Notes under the pieces: generated by a model
What the model was told of the DNA's origin: nothing
The model's database searches: none
What the model saw: only the letters and a program-made list of their open reading frames with translations
Source of the DNA: Bacillota bacterium
Lineage (GTDB): Bacteria; Bacillota; Clostridia; Lachnospirales; Lachnospiraceae
DNA length: 64,000 nucleotides
NCBI GenBank assembly: GCA_029226935.1
Contig: JAQXYZ010000019.1
Span: 1 to 64,000, forward strand
Direction of reading: 5' to 3'
Made by a program: the position numbers and the translations under genes
Part shown: positions 26,968-36,032 of the stretch, in pieces
Numbering within the stretch: position 1 is the first letter of the stretch
Layout: each line of letters opens with the position of its first letter

Positions 26968-27640
26968 AGTTCATGCCACACATAATTCTTGCAATTTCTT
27001 CCGGTTCTGCATCAGCCGGTATTTTATGGCTTCCTACTCTTAATTTCTTATCATAACCATTACTACAAAGATAAGTGTCAAAATCAGATGCCGAGCTAAT
27101 CAGCCCCTCCTGTTCCAGTTTCCGGCACACTGTATAGGAACCTTCACCTGATTTTACTTCAATAACCACTGTCTTGGCTGTCTGCACGGTTTCAGTCACA
27201 GCTGAGTCATCCGAAACTGCTTCAAGAGATGCTTCCGGTGTTGCCTGTGGAGTTGCCTCCGGCGTTGCCTTTGAAGCTGCCTCCGGCGTTTCCTCTGTGG
27301 TTGCCTCCGGTGTTTTCTCTGTGGTTGCTTCCGGTGTCGCCTCTGTGGTTGCTTCCGGTGTCGCTTTCGAAGCCATCTCCGGTGTCGCCTGTGGCTCTTT
27401 GGATGTCTCCGCTGCCTCCTTCTTTGCCATCTCTGCAAGAGAATCGCTCTCCATTACCATGCCAAGTTCTGTGGCGCGCTCTATGATTTCCCTGTCGCTT
27501 AAGGTCTCCTTCCGGCTTCCATATGTTACACTCATGATTACTGCAGTGACAACGATGCCAATGCCCAGACCCCTCAGGTAATATTTCAGTTTCATAATGC
27601 TCCCCTTAGATTTATCTGTCAAACTTTTCAAATAGATCAA
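26966..27640 (-). CDS. MltG/YceG-like protein: N-terminal TM, Thr/Pro/Glu repeat linker, C-terminal LysM-like part, no catalytic domain evident
   Basis: GIGIVVTAVIMSVTYGSR TM; (ATPEATTE)n; VVIEVKSGEGSYTVCRKLEQEGLISSASDFDTYLCSNGYDKKLRVGSHKIPADAEPEEIARIMCG. Confidence 0.65.
   Translation of the reverse strand: MIYLKSLTDKSKGSIMKLKYYLRGLGIGIVVTAVIMSVTYGSRKETLSDREIIERATELGMVMESDSLAEMAKKEAAETSKEPQATPEMASKATPEATTEATPEATTEKTPEATTEETPEAASKATPEATPQATPEASLEAVSDDSAVTETVQTAKTVVIEVKSGEGSYTVCRKLEQEGLISSASDFDTYLCSNGYDKKLRVGSHKIPADAEPEEIARIMCGMN
27232..27380 (-). repeat. Tandem 24-bp repeats encoding (A-T-P-E-A-T-T-E)-like units
   Basis: Repeated gttgc(c/t)tccggtgt(c/t)gcctctgtg units inside 26966..27640. 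Confidence 0.85.
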
Positions 27641-27651
27641 ACACTGCTTTT

Positions 27652-28533
27652 CTAAATTCCTTCAAACAGATCAATGACCAGCTTTACTTCACCAATCCCC
27701 AGTCCCAGTTCTTTGGCAATCGCCATATTAGACTTTCCTGCCTTGTGAAGTTCCAGAATTCTCTCGTTGCTGTTTCTGCCGCCCGTTTTCCCCACAGAAT
27801 TCAGCGAAACGGCAACCTCCGGGACCTCTACTGATGCTGTGTTCTTTTCCGGTTCTTCCGTCTCTGCCTGAACTGCTTTTGTTCCTCTTACAGTCCGGGG
27901 CTTTCTTGTGCTCCGTTTAACCGCCTCTGCTTTTTCTTCCTCTTCAGGCTGTTTGATTATCTCCACCCGTTCCGCAAAAATCGGTGTGAAATCGTCCTCT
28001 GGAATTTTCTCTTCCCACCCAGATGTCTCCTGTAATTTGGGTGCATTACCTGCCACCTCTATAACAGTTTCCTGAACCTCTTTAACCTTTTCCTCAGTTT
28101 CCTTTGCAGTAACCTCAGCATCCTTTACGGTTTGCCTTACCTCACTGGCCGTCTTAACTGCCTCACTTACGGTTGATTTCAAATTTTCGTGCTTATCATT
28201 CAACATATCATAAAGAAATACGGCTTCTTTATGATTTTTATTGATTTCGGCAAGAACGGTATCAGAATATTCATTGACCGCCATCATCTTTTCATTGGTC
28301 AATCGATCCATGGAACGTTCTGTCTTTTCCATGGCATAAGTAATCGTCTCATCTACAATGTCACTGATCTTTGTTTTGGCTTCCTCTACTTCTCTTCCCA
28401 CCATTTCCCGAATGGTATCTTCACTTAATCTTTCAATCTCCTGATCCTTGTCCCTGTTTCCTGCGGGAAGCAGAAAGCTTAAAATGAATACAATAATACC
28501 AAGAATGATAAGTACAATTTCCATTGTTCCCAT
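27652..28533 (-). CDS. TM + coiled-coil protein with C-terminal HTH-like segment (SwrB / DUF6115-like)
   Basis: MEIVLIILGIIVFILSFLLPAGN TM; long charged coiled coil; GGRNSNERILELHKAGKSNMAIAKELGLGIGEVKLVIDLFEGI. Confidence 0.6.
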   Translation of the reverse strand: MGTMEIVLIILGIIVFILSFLLPAGNRDKDQEIERLSEDTIREMVGREVEEAKTKISDIVDETITYAMEKTERSMDRLTNEKMMAVNEYSDTVLAEINKNHKEAVFLYDMLNDKHENLKSTVSEAVKTASEVRQTVKDAEVTAKETEEKVKEVQETVIEVAGNAPKLQETSGWEEKIPEDDFTPIFAERVEIIKQPEEEEKAEAVKRSTRKPRTVRGTKAVQAETEEPEKNTASVEVPEVAVSLNSVGKTGGRNSNERILELHKAGKSNMAIAKELGLGIGEVKLVIDLFEGI

Positions 28534-28551
28534 AACTTTACCCTTATATCA

Positions 28552-28869
28552 TCAGATTTTAATGTCAAAGCTGCCTCTTCCTTTGAGCACAACCTTTCCA
28601 TCCTTTTCCTTTTCTTCTTTTTTGCGATTGCGCCCGCCATCTCCTGCATAATGACCATTTCCCTCGTCTTTTGCATCAAAGCGTTTTCCTTCGTTTTCTG
28701 CCCGCTCCCCCTGATGCACCTGACGCGCTCTATTATCAATTGTCCGGTCAAACTGATGCTGAATGTTGGACTGGTCTACCATGGCTTTATGATCTTCATT
28801 ATGCTTGATATTCGTAAAGTCCTGTGCCCGGGTTACCTGCCCCTGAAGCTCTACACGACTGATTGTCAT
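28552..28869 (-). CDS. Small charged hypothetical protein in fla/che cluster
   Basis: 105 aa, MTISRVELQGQVTRAQDFTNIKHNEDHKAMVDQSNIQHQFDRTIDNRARQVHQGERAE...; AAAGGA RBS, co-directional. Confidence 0.65.
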   Translation of the reverse strand: MTISRVELQGQVTRAQDFTNIKHNEDHKAMVDQSNIQHQFDRTIDNRARQVHQGERAENEGKRFDAKDEGNGHYAGDGGRNRKKEEKEKDGKVVLKGRGSFDIKI

Positions 28870-28908
28870 AAATGAACCACATCCTTTCTGCAGCCATGTC
28901 CTTATTCC

Positions 28909-30510
28909 TTATAAGGAAACCATCTTTACATCGCCCTGAGATTTTACAAACCTACAGTAAGTCATACTGTTCTTGACCACCATGGATACATCTGCTATGC
29001 AGATTCTTGTGCCTCCAAATACTTCCCCTGTAACCTCAACCTTCGCCGACGCACTTTCATCCAGAAGCTGCTGCAAACCTTCCATCTCTTTTAATGCATC
29101 TTCCATTTCCTGCTTCTTTTGCTTTTCCTGCTGCAACATTTCCTGAAAATACTTTATCTGGTCAGGTTTCAGTTTTACGCCTTGTGACAGCTTCTGTGCT
29201 GTTGCCGAAAGAACAGGATGAATCGAGTCAATCAGTTTCTTATTTTCAACAACCTGCTTCTGCAGCTGCTGCAATTTCATTTTCACACCGGGATCGGCTC
29301 CTACCTCCACAATAGTATCTGCTCCCATTGGCGAACCCAGCGTTTTGACTTGAATTAAATTGGTAGCGCACACCCTTCCCCCGGTAATAAATCCTTTTCG
29401 TCCATCTACGGTAATTTCTGTCCCCGCCATTACCTCACTGTGCAAAATGGATTCTGTAGATACATATCCTCCGGCACTTACTTTAGAGTTTTCAATGAAT
29501 TTGGCAATCACATTTCCACCCGCTTTGAGGACACCTTTTGCCATTCCATTCATGCCGCGGGCAATGACGATGTTGCCATCCGCCTCCAAAAGCGCACCTT
29601 CCACAACTCCGTTTACTTCAATGTCACCCTTTGCCTTAACAGAAAAATTTGTACATACATTTCCGTTGATTTTTACATTTCCATCATATTCAATATTTCC
29701 TGTGGAATTATCTACGTTTTCCACCTCTAAAACATCAGACACAAACACCTTGTCATCTACCAGTGTTACATGTCCATCCACTTCTGATGTAAGTACCTGA
29801 CGATCCTCAGAAATAGAAATATTTCGCCCATATTTAAGGGAAACTCTCTTGATATCTCTGGGTTTAATAATTTCATCATAGATACTTCTGCCACAGTCCC
29901 CCGGATCACCCGGAAAGAGCCTAGCAAGAATATCGCCCTTTTTACAGTGGCTGATGGTGTTCAAATGAAAAAAGTCTACGCTTCCATCTTCATTGAGTGT
30001 AGGCTTTGCACGTAAATCCGTTTCAAAATAATACTCTATTCTTGCATCTTCACCATGTCTGGGCGCCTGTCCCTTTGCCACAAGAATTTCCTTACAATAA
30101 ACAGGCTGACGGAAAAACTCTGTCAATTCATTCGTCTGAATGCCAAAGTTAATATTTTTATGTGCCAGGTCATTGAAAAATTCCTGTGCCGTCATCCTTT
30201 CCCCATTAACAGACGGAGGATAAAAACGTGCCGATGCCAACATCCTGTCCTGACTTACATGGAGCACATAATTTTCACGCACCTCCATGGAAGGTATATT
30301 GTTGAGGATTACCTGCGCTTCTCCGTTAGGGGAACTCAATGCCTCCTGTGCCGCTTTATTCAATACCGCTGCATCATACACAATACCATAACGGGTAAGA
30401 TATTCCACCACTTCTTTCATGTTGACCGGAATTCCTCCATCAACAGGCGCAAAAATCTTTAATCCCGTCCCACTGTTACCACATATCAGCTGGAAATATC
30501 CGTTTTTCAT
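28909..30510 (-). CDS. FapA / DUF342 family protein
   Basis: GNVKINGNVCTNFSVKAKGDIEVNGVVEGALLEADGNIVIARGMNGMAKGVLKAGGNVIAKFIENSKVSAGGYVSTESILHSEV repeats typical of DUF342. Confidence 0.85.
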   Translation of the reverse strand: MKNGYFQLICGNSGTGLKIFAPVDGGIPVNMKEVVEYLTRYGIVYDAAVLNKAAQEALSSPNGEAQVILNNIPSMEVRENYVLHVSQDRMLASARFYPPSVNGERMTAQEFFNDLAHKNINFGIQTNELTEFFRQPVYCKEILVAKGQAPRHGEDARIEYYFETDLRAKPTLNEDGSVDFFHLNTISHCKKGDILARLFPGDPGDCGRSIYDEIIKPRDIKRVSLKYGRNISISEDRQVLTSEVDGHVTLVDDKVFVSDVLEVENVDNSTGNIEYDGNVKINGNVCTNFSVKAKGDIEVNGVVEGALLEADGNIVIARGMNGMAKGVLKAGGNVIAKFIENSKVSAGGYVSTESILHSEVMAGTEITVDGRKGFITGGRVCATNLIQVKTLGSPMGADTIVEVGADPGVKMKLQQLQKQVVENKKLIDSIHPVLSATAQKLSQGVKLKPDQIKYFQEMLQQEKQKKQEMEDALKEMEGLQQLLDESASAKVEVTGEVFGGTRICIADVSMVVKNSMTYCRFVKSQGDVKMVSL

Positions 30511-31296
30511 CTAAATGTCCCCCCTGAAAACTCCCATATAATTTCCCATTTTGACTTTCATTTTTTGTAATGCTCTGGTGTGAAGCTGGGAAATCCTTGA
30601 CTCCGACACCTCCAGTACATTGCTGATTTCTTTCAGTGTCAGATCTTCATAATAATACAGCAGGATTACCTTTTTTTCTTTTTCCGTAAGAAGCTCCAAT
30701 GCCTGTTTCAGTACCTTTTTCAGTTCTTCTTTTTCAATTACTTCTTCGGGGCTGTCGAAACGATGCTGGCTGGTCTGTTCTGCCGGCACTTCACACCCTG
30801 ATTCCATGAACTCATTTAATGAGACCACTCCTGTGATTTTCATCTGTGACTGCCATGACAGGTAATCATCTTCTGATATTCCAAGATTTTTAGCAATTTC
30901 TTCATCCGTTGCCATGCGTCCTGTGGCTGTCTCTATTTCCTTTATTGCCGCATCAATCTTTTTTTGTTTCTGACGTATGGTGCGGGGAATCCAATCCATC
31001 TTTCTAATCTGATCCAAAATGGCACCACGAATACGAAGGCTGGCATAAGTTTCAAACTTTACCGCCTTCATACTGTCAAATTTATCTATGGCATCTATCA
31101 GCCCGAATATTCCATAGCTGACCAGATCATCGTACTCTACATTATAGCCCAAATACATGCTGAGACGCCCTGCTACAAGCTTAACCAGCGGGGCATATTC
31201 CAATATCAGTTTTTCTCTAATTTCAGGCGACTTCGTTTTCGCATAATTATCCCAGAGCTTATTTCTGCCTGCCTCGTCCATTGCAACCTCCATCAC
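30511..31296 (-). CDS. sigD: RNA polymerase sigma factor, FliA/WhiG/SigD family
   Basis: LILEYAPLVKLVAGRLSMYLGYNVEYDDLVSYGIFGLIDAIDKFD...LKEISNVLEVSESRISQLHTRALQKMK. Confidence 0.93.
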   Translation of the reverse strand: MMEVAMDEAGRNKLWDNYAKTKSPEIREKLILEYAPLVKLVAGRLSMYLGYNVEYDDLVSYGIFGLIDAIDKFDSMKAVKFETYASLRIRGAILDQIRKMDWIPRTIRQKQKKIDAAIKEIETATGRMATDEEIAKNLGISEDDYLSWQSQMKITGVVSLNEFMESGCEVPAEQTSQHRFDSPEEVIEKEELKKVLKQALELLTEKEKKVILLYYYEDLTLKEISNVLEVSESRISQLHTRALQKMKVKMGNYMGVFRGDI

Positions 31297-31592
31297 CCAG
31301 TTTTATCCGCAGTTTCCATTGCACCTTCCTCACCAGTCTCCTGATCCGTTTCTTCCAAAGGTGCTTCCTTCTCAATGACCTCTCCTTCTTTTTCTTCCTC
31401 GGCTTTAATCTGCTCCACAAAAGAGGTAACTTTCTTTTGAATAAAATACCCGGCAAGGTAAAAAATCAGAAGTACAATTAATAATCTGGGAAGCATTTGT
31501 TTCATGCTGTATCTAAAATAATACATCATGATACTCGCCACTGCCCCTGCAAGAAGCATCAAAAAAGGTGCAAATAATCTGTTCTTTTTCAT
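31293..31592 (-). CDS. Small two-TM hypothetical protein between cheD and sigD
   Basis: 99 aa; 4-bp overlaps with both neighbours indicate translational coupling. Confidence 0.7.
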   Translation of the reverse strand: MKKNRLFAPFLMLLAGAVASIMMYYFRYSMKQMLPRLLIVLLIFYLAGYFIQKKVTSFVEQIKAEEEKEGEVIEKEAPLEETDQETGEEGAMETADKTG

Positions 31593-32074
31593 ATGATTTT
31601 CTCCGGCAACCCTACACTGCGAATATAGAAATCACCGCTTTTGGGGTAGAAAACAACAGTCCTTCCATAATTTTTGCCTGTATCCTCTGCAAGAATCGGT
31701 ATTTTCAGTTCACCAAGTTTTTTCTTGCTTGCAATTACATTTCGCTCTCCTACCCGAATCATATCGCTTTTATTTCCAAATGCAAACATCTGGGCTCCAC
31801 CGGCAATTTTTGCCACCAGCCTGTTGCGGTTTGCACCCAGACTTACAATTTCCTTTACCAGATCCTCAATTCCCGTATCTGCAAATTTAGGTCTGTTGGA
31901 ATTATTTTTTATTTCAGTGCTGTCAGGCAGCATAACATGGGCAAGACCACCAATTCCTGTCCCCGGATCTCTGATTGCAATCCCGACACATGACCCCAGT
32001 CCTAATGTGGTCACCCCATCCTCACCGCTGCAGGTCTTTAAATCGGCCATTCCTACTTTAATTATTTCACTCAT
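31589..32074 (-). CDS. cheD: Chemotaxis protein CheD (receptor glutamine deamidase)
   Basis: TLGLGSCVGIAIRDPGTGIGGLAHVMLPDS with catalytic Cys/His context. Confidence 0.95.
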   Translation of the reverse strand: MSEIIKVGMADLKTCSGEDGVTTLGLGSCVGIAIRDPGTGIGGLAHVMLPDSTEIKNNSNRPKFADTGIEDLVKEIVSLGANRNRLVAKIAGGAQMFAFGNKSDMIRVGERNVIASKKKLGELKIPILAEDTGKNYGRTVVFYPKSGDFYIRSVGLPEKII

Positions 32075-32107
32075 CTTTCAAGAGTCCCCCATTATCCTTT
32101 CTCAAGC

Positions 32108-32743
32108 TTACATAACACCCAAAGCTGACAAAATCTTTTGGTAGGATTCCATTTCCGGGATCAGAATAAAATAACCGTCCAACTCGACATCATCAGAAAA
32201 TTTTGTCTGTATTAACAGGATTTTATCGCCAATAATACCAAACTCAGCCGCCGGAACACTCAGAAGCGCTCCTGCCATATCAATCCCAAGCTGCGGAACT
32301 GAAGGATATATCTTTAAGTTGGTCAAGCCTGACAGTGCATTTAGGTATGCACCGGTTATGATATTTCCCACTTCCTTGATTGCCGAACATTCCATCTCAC
32401 CAAAGGTATAATCATCAATGTTCTTTTCGTCAATTCCCAGCATTCCGCACATCAACTTGTTTACCAGGTGAGCAGCAGCAGATTTACTTAAAATAAACAT
32501 CATACTGCCCTCTACGTCCCCTTCAACCTGAAGATAGATGCTGACCATAATCTGATCATCTCCGCCTACAATTGCTCCCAGTTCCTGAAATTCAAGCAAC
32601 TTAACCTGAGGAACAGACATATCAATCTTACAGTTAATCATCTGTGCCAGCGCTGTGGTCGCATTTCCTGCTCCAATATTTCCTAATTCCTTTAACACAT
32701 CAAAATATTGATTTGTTAATTCTTCCATACTAAGGTCCTTCAT
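32108..32743 (-). CDS. cheC: Chemotaxis protein CheC (CheY-P phosphatase)
   Basis: DVLKELGNIGAGNATTALAQMINCKIDMSVP and SAIKEVGNIITGAYLNALSGLTNLKIYPSVP. Confidence 0.94.
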   Translation of the reverse strand: MKDLSMEELTNQYFDVLKELGNIGAGNATTALAQMINCKIDMSVPQVKLLEFQELGAIVGGDDQIMVSIYLQVEGDVEGSMMFILSKSAAAHLVNKLMCGMLGIDEKNIDDYTFGEMECSAIKEVGNIITGAYLNALSGLTNLKIYPSVPQLGIDMAGALLSVPAAEFGIIGDKILLIQTKFSDDVELDGYFILIPEMESYQKILSALGVM

Positions 32744-32788
32744 GGTGCCTCCTATAACATCAATTCTGTCTTTTTATGTATATCTTTC

Positions 32789-33268
32789 TTATTTCTCCAT
32801 AACTACTGCATTCAGATCCAAAAGTGAAATTAATTCACCATCATGCTTGCCGACACCTGAAATAAAGTTTGCCTTTTCCTCTTTACCATCATAAGCAACC
32901 TTTTCTACATCATCTGCTCCAAGAGTCACAACCTCTTTTACTTCATCCACCATTACCCCAATCGTTCCATGCTGCTCCAGTTTCAGGATAATAATTCTGG
33001 TTGCCTTCGTAATCTCATCTTCCGGCAAATCCATCTTGAGACGAATGCTCATAACAGGAATAACCTCTCCACGCAGATTGATAACGCCCTTTAAATAGTT
33101 CGCCACCTTAGGCACTCTGGTAATATGCTGCATACGTACAATATTATCAATATATTTGATATCAATACCGTACTGCTCATTTCCAAGTTTAATTACAATG
33201 TACTGTATTGCATCGAATGCTGCTTTCATTTCAGATTCTTTCATATCAGATACTCTAAGTTCGTCCAT
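32789..33268 (-). CDS. cheW: Chemotaxis coupling protein CheW
   Basis: QYIVIKLGNEQYGIDIKYIDNIVRMQHITRVPKVANYLKGVINLRGEVIPV. Confidence 0.94.
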   Translation of the reverse strand: MDELRVSDMKESEMKAAFDAIQYIVIKLGNEQYGIDIKYIDNIVRMQHITRVPKVANYLKGVINLRGEVIPVMSIRLKMDLPEDEITKATRIIILKLEQHGTIGVMVDEVKEVVTLGADDVEKVAYDGKEEKANFISGVGKHDGELISLLDLNAVVMEK

Positions 33269-33284
33269 TGTTCTTCCCCCTGTC

Positions 33285-35342
33285 TTATATCAGTGCATTA
33301 GCATCTAAGATCAATGCTACTTCACCATCACCTAAAATAGTTGCACCGCTGATAATCTTGCACTTGCTGATGTATTTGCCCAGTGACTTGATAACGATTT
33401 CCTGCTGTCCCATGAGTTCATCAATAACCAGACCAGCCAGCTTTTCACCCTTCTTAACGATTACTACTATCAGATTTTCATCAGGTCCTTTGCTGCTTTC
33501 AATATCCAGCTCTTTGCTCAGACGGATAAGGGGGATTACAGAACCTCTTAAACTGATCACCTCTCTGTTCTGAACAAGCTTAATGTCACTTGGACTTACA
33601 TCTTCAATTGTCTGAATACTGCCAAGTGAAATTGCATATTTCTCTCCACCTACAGTAACCATAAGTGCCTGAATAATTGCTAAGGTAAGCGGAAGTCTGA
33701 TTGTCCATGTACTTCCTTCTCCCAGTTTTGATCTGACTTCTACTTCACCGCTTAAAGATTCTATCTTAGACTTAACTACATCCAGCCCTACGCCACGACC
33801 TGATACATCTGAAATCTGTTTTGCGGTGGAAAATCCTGCGTGGAACAACAGATTAATAATATCCTTTTCTGTCATGTTATCTGCCTGTTCTGCTGTGATT
33901 ACACCACGTTCAATTGCCTTTGATCTGACAGCGTTAACATCAATACCGTTACCGTCATCCCTTACTTCAATGACAACATTATTACCATCCTGATATGCAT
34001 CAAGGTAAATAGAACCTACCTCTGGCTTTCCTCTCTGAACACGGAGCTCTGATGACTCAAGTCCATGATCAGCTGCATTTCTTAACAAATGCATCAGAGG
34101 ATCACCAATTTCATCTACCACTGTTCTATCCAGTTCTGTCTCTTCACCGGACATATACAGTTCCATCTTCTTATTTAATTTCTTTGAAAGATCCCTGATC
34201 ATTCTGGGGAACTTGCTTACAACGCTCTCAATGGGAACCATTCGAACCTTCATAACAGACTCATGGAGGTTAGTCGTTACGCTTTCCAGATATTCAATCT
34301 GTTCATTAAAGCCTGTTCCGGCAGTACCCTCAGTATTAGACGCAGACACCAGTGAGTTTTTGGCAATAATAAGCTCACTTACCAGATTCATGAGGACATC
34401 CAGCTTCTCAATATCCACACGCACGGTTCTGTTTACTACCGGCTTACCTACTGCCTTCTTATCATTCGTCTTAGCAGGAGCGCTCTGTGTCTGTCCTGTA
34501 GCTGCCGGCTTGCTCTCTGTAACCTGCTTCTGATTGCTCTCATCTGTTTCTACAGGTTCAAATTCATATACATCGCCTACTACTTTTTCAATTTCGGATA
34601 CATTTCTTGCCGCCTGAAGAATATCATTCAGGGAACAGTCAGAAATAACAATCAGACTGAAATCCAGATCAAATCTCTCATCTTCAATATCCTGTGCAGA
34701 AGGATTGCACACAATAATCTCCGCTTTCTCTTCTACTGCCTTGTACACCAAAAACGCTCTTGCCGCCTTTAAGAGACAGCTTTCCTGAACATATACGGTT
34801 AACCCGTAAACATTCTTTCCCTGTGATTTTGCCGTGGTAAATACAAGTCTTTCTGTTTCACCGACCTTCATATCCTTCCATTTCTCGTCGGCAGAACCTG
34901 CGGCCTTTTCCTCCTGCTTTTGCTCCGCGGGCTTGTCTTCTTTGGGCGCAGCATTTCCTTCTGATTTGAGGAACTCATTCAGCTGATTGATGAGCTGCTG
35001 ATTGTCATTGGTTCCTTCATCTGCAGTTTCCTGGATATTGCTGGTATATTCCTCAAGCGCATCCAGACACTGGAACAAAGTATCAATCAGATTGGAATTT
35101 ACCTTCATAGAACCATTTCTGATTTCAGAGAACACATTCTCCATATCATGAGTAAGCGTCTGCATGCGCTTATATCCCATAGTTCCTGCCATACCCTTCA
35201 GTGAATGAGCTGCACGGAAGATCTCATTAATGGTATCCACATCTTCCGGCTCCTGCTCCAGTTTAAGGATCTGAGCATTCAGGTTCTCCAGGTGTTCCTT
35301 TGTTTCATCAAGAAAAATTTCGAGATATTGAGTTACATCCAT
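33285..35342 (-). CDS. cheA: Chemotaxis histidine kinase CheA
   Basis: IFRAAHSLKGMAGTMGY (P1), HLLRNAADHGLES, DDGNGIDVNAVR, GRGVGLDVVKSKIESL, CheW-like C-terminus. Confidence 0.97.
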   Translation of the reverse strand: MDVTQYLEIFLDETKEHLENLNAQILKLEQEPEDVDTINEIFRAAHSLKGMAGTMGYKRMQTLTHDMENVFSEIRNGSMKVNSNLIDTLFQCLDALEEYTSNIQETADEGTNDNQQLINQLNEFLKSEGNAAPKEDKPAEQKQEEKAAGSADEKWKDMKVGETERLVFTTAKSQGKNVYGLTVYVQESCLLKAARAFLVYKAVEEKAEIIVCNPSAQDIEDERFDLDFSLIVISDCSLNDILQAARNVSEIEKVVGDVYEFEPVETDESNQKQVTESKPAATGQTQSAPAKTNDKKAVGKPVVNRTVRVDIEKLDVLMNLVSELIIAKNSLVSASNTEGTAGTGFNEQIEYLESVTTNLHESVMKVRMVPIESVVSKFPRMIRDLSKKLNKKMELYMSGEETELDRTVVDEIGDPLMHLLRNAADHGLESSELRVQRGKPEVGSIYLDAYQDGNNVVIEVRDDGNGIDVNAVRSKAIERGVITAEQADNMTEKDIINLLFHAGFSTAKQISDVSGRGVGLDVVKSKIESLSGEVEVRSKLGEGSTWTIRLPLTLAIIQALMVTVGGEKYAISLGSIQTIEDVSPSDIKLVQNREVISLRGSVIPLIRLSKELDIESSKGPDENLIVVIVKKGEKLAGLVIDELMGQQEIVIKSLGKYISKCKIISGATILGDGEVALILDANALI

Positions 35343-35343
35343 C

Positions 35344-35949
35344 TTAAATTACCCCCACGTTCTTAATAATTTCCTGTGCAATTTGTTCTAACGTTGTTTC
35401 CTTCTCTGAAAGTCCGGCAAGTGCGGCGCTTCTCGGCATACCGTAAACTGCACATGTTGCCTCATTTTGAGTAAACACCGTTACCTTCTTTTTCTCTTTC
35501 AGTTTTTTGATTCCCGCTGTGCCATCTGCCCCCATTCCTGTCAAAACTGCACATATGACCTCTCCATAATCACAATCTGCTAAAGACTCATACATGTAAT
35601 TGGCACACGGTCTGACTCCTTCACGGGGCGGCTCATCCGTGTAGCGTATGAGGTGTCTGGTTCCGCTTCTTGATACCTGCAAGTGCTTTCCACCTCTCGC
35701 TAAATACACCTGTCCAGGCATGACCACGTCACCGTCTCCAGCTTCTTTCACAGCGATCTGACTTAACGAATTCAGTCTTCCTGCCAATGCCTCTGTAAAT
35801 CCTGCAGGCATATGCTGCACAATTAAAACAGGAGCATTCAGATTTGCGGGAAGCAGAGGAATCAATGTCTGCAATGCCTTTGGTCCACCGGTAGAGCTGG
35901 CGATTGCAACAATCTTTTTCACAGCTTTGGTTTGATCTACTTTAAACAT
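35344..35949 (-). CDS. cheB: CheB-type methylesterase, catalytic domain only
   Basis: IASSTGGPKALQTLIPLL, VQHMPAGFTEALAGRL, VLTGMGADGTAGIKKLKE; no N-terminal receiver domain; start MFKVDQTK. Confidence 0.93.
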   Translation of the reverse strand: MFKVDQTKAVKKIVAIASSTGGPKALQTLIPLLPANLNAPVLIVQHMPAGFTEALAGRLNSLSQIAVKEAGDGDVVMPGQVYLARGGKHLQVSRSGTRHLIRYTDEPPREGVRPCANYMYESLADCDYGEVICAVLTGMGADGTAGIKKLKEKKKVTVFTQNEATCAVYGMPRSAALAGLSEKETTLEQIAQEIIKNVGVI

Positions 35950-35988
35950 AATTGATTCTCTCACCATCTATGTATTTTTACGAGTATC

Positions 35989-35997
35989 AGTATAGCA
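35989..35997 (-). promoter_or_regulatory. Extended -10 promoter element ahead of cheB (TGcTATACT)
   Basis: Minus-strand TGCTATACT; no convincing -35. Confidence 0.35.
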
Positions 35998-36032
35998 CAA
36001 AACATCCTTCTCATGAGTGAATAGTAATCATT

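Noticed and set aside
27196-27581. CRISPR-like or other repeat array
   Set aside because: 24-bp coding repeats in the Thr/Pro/Glu linker, no unique spacers; antisense ORFs there are repeat artefacts
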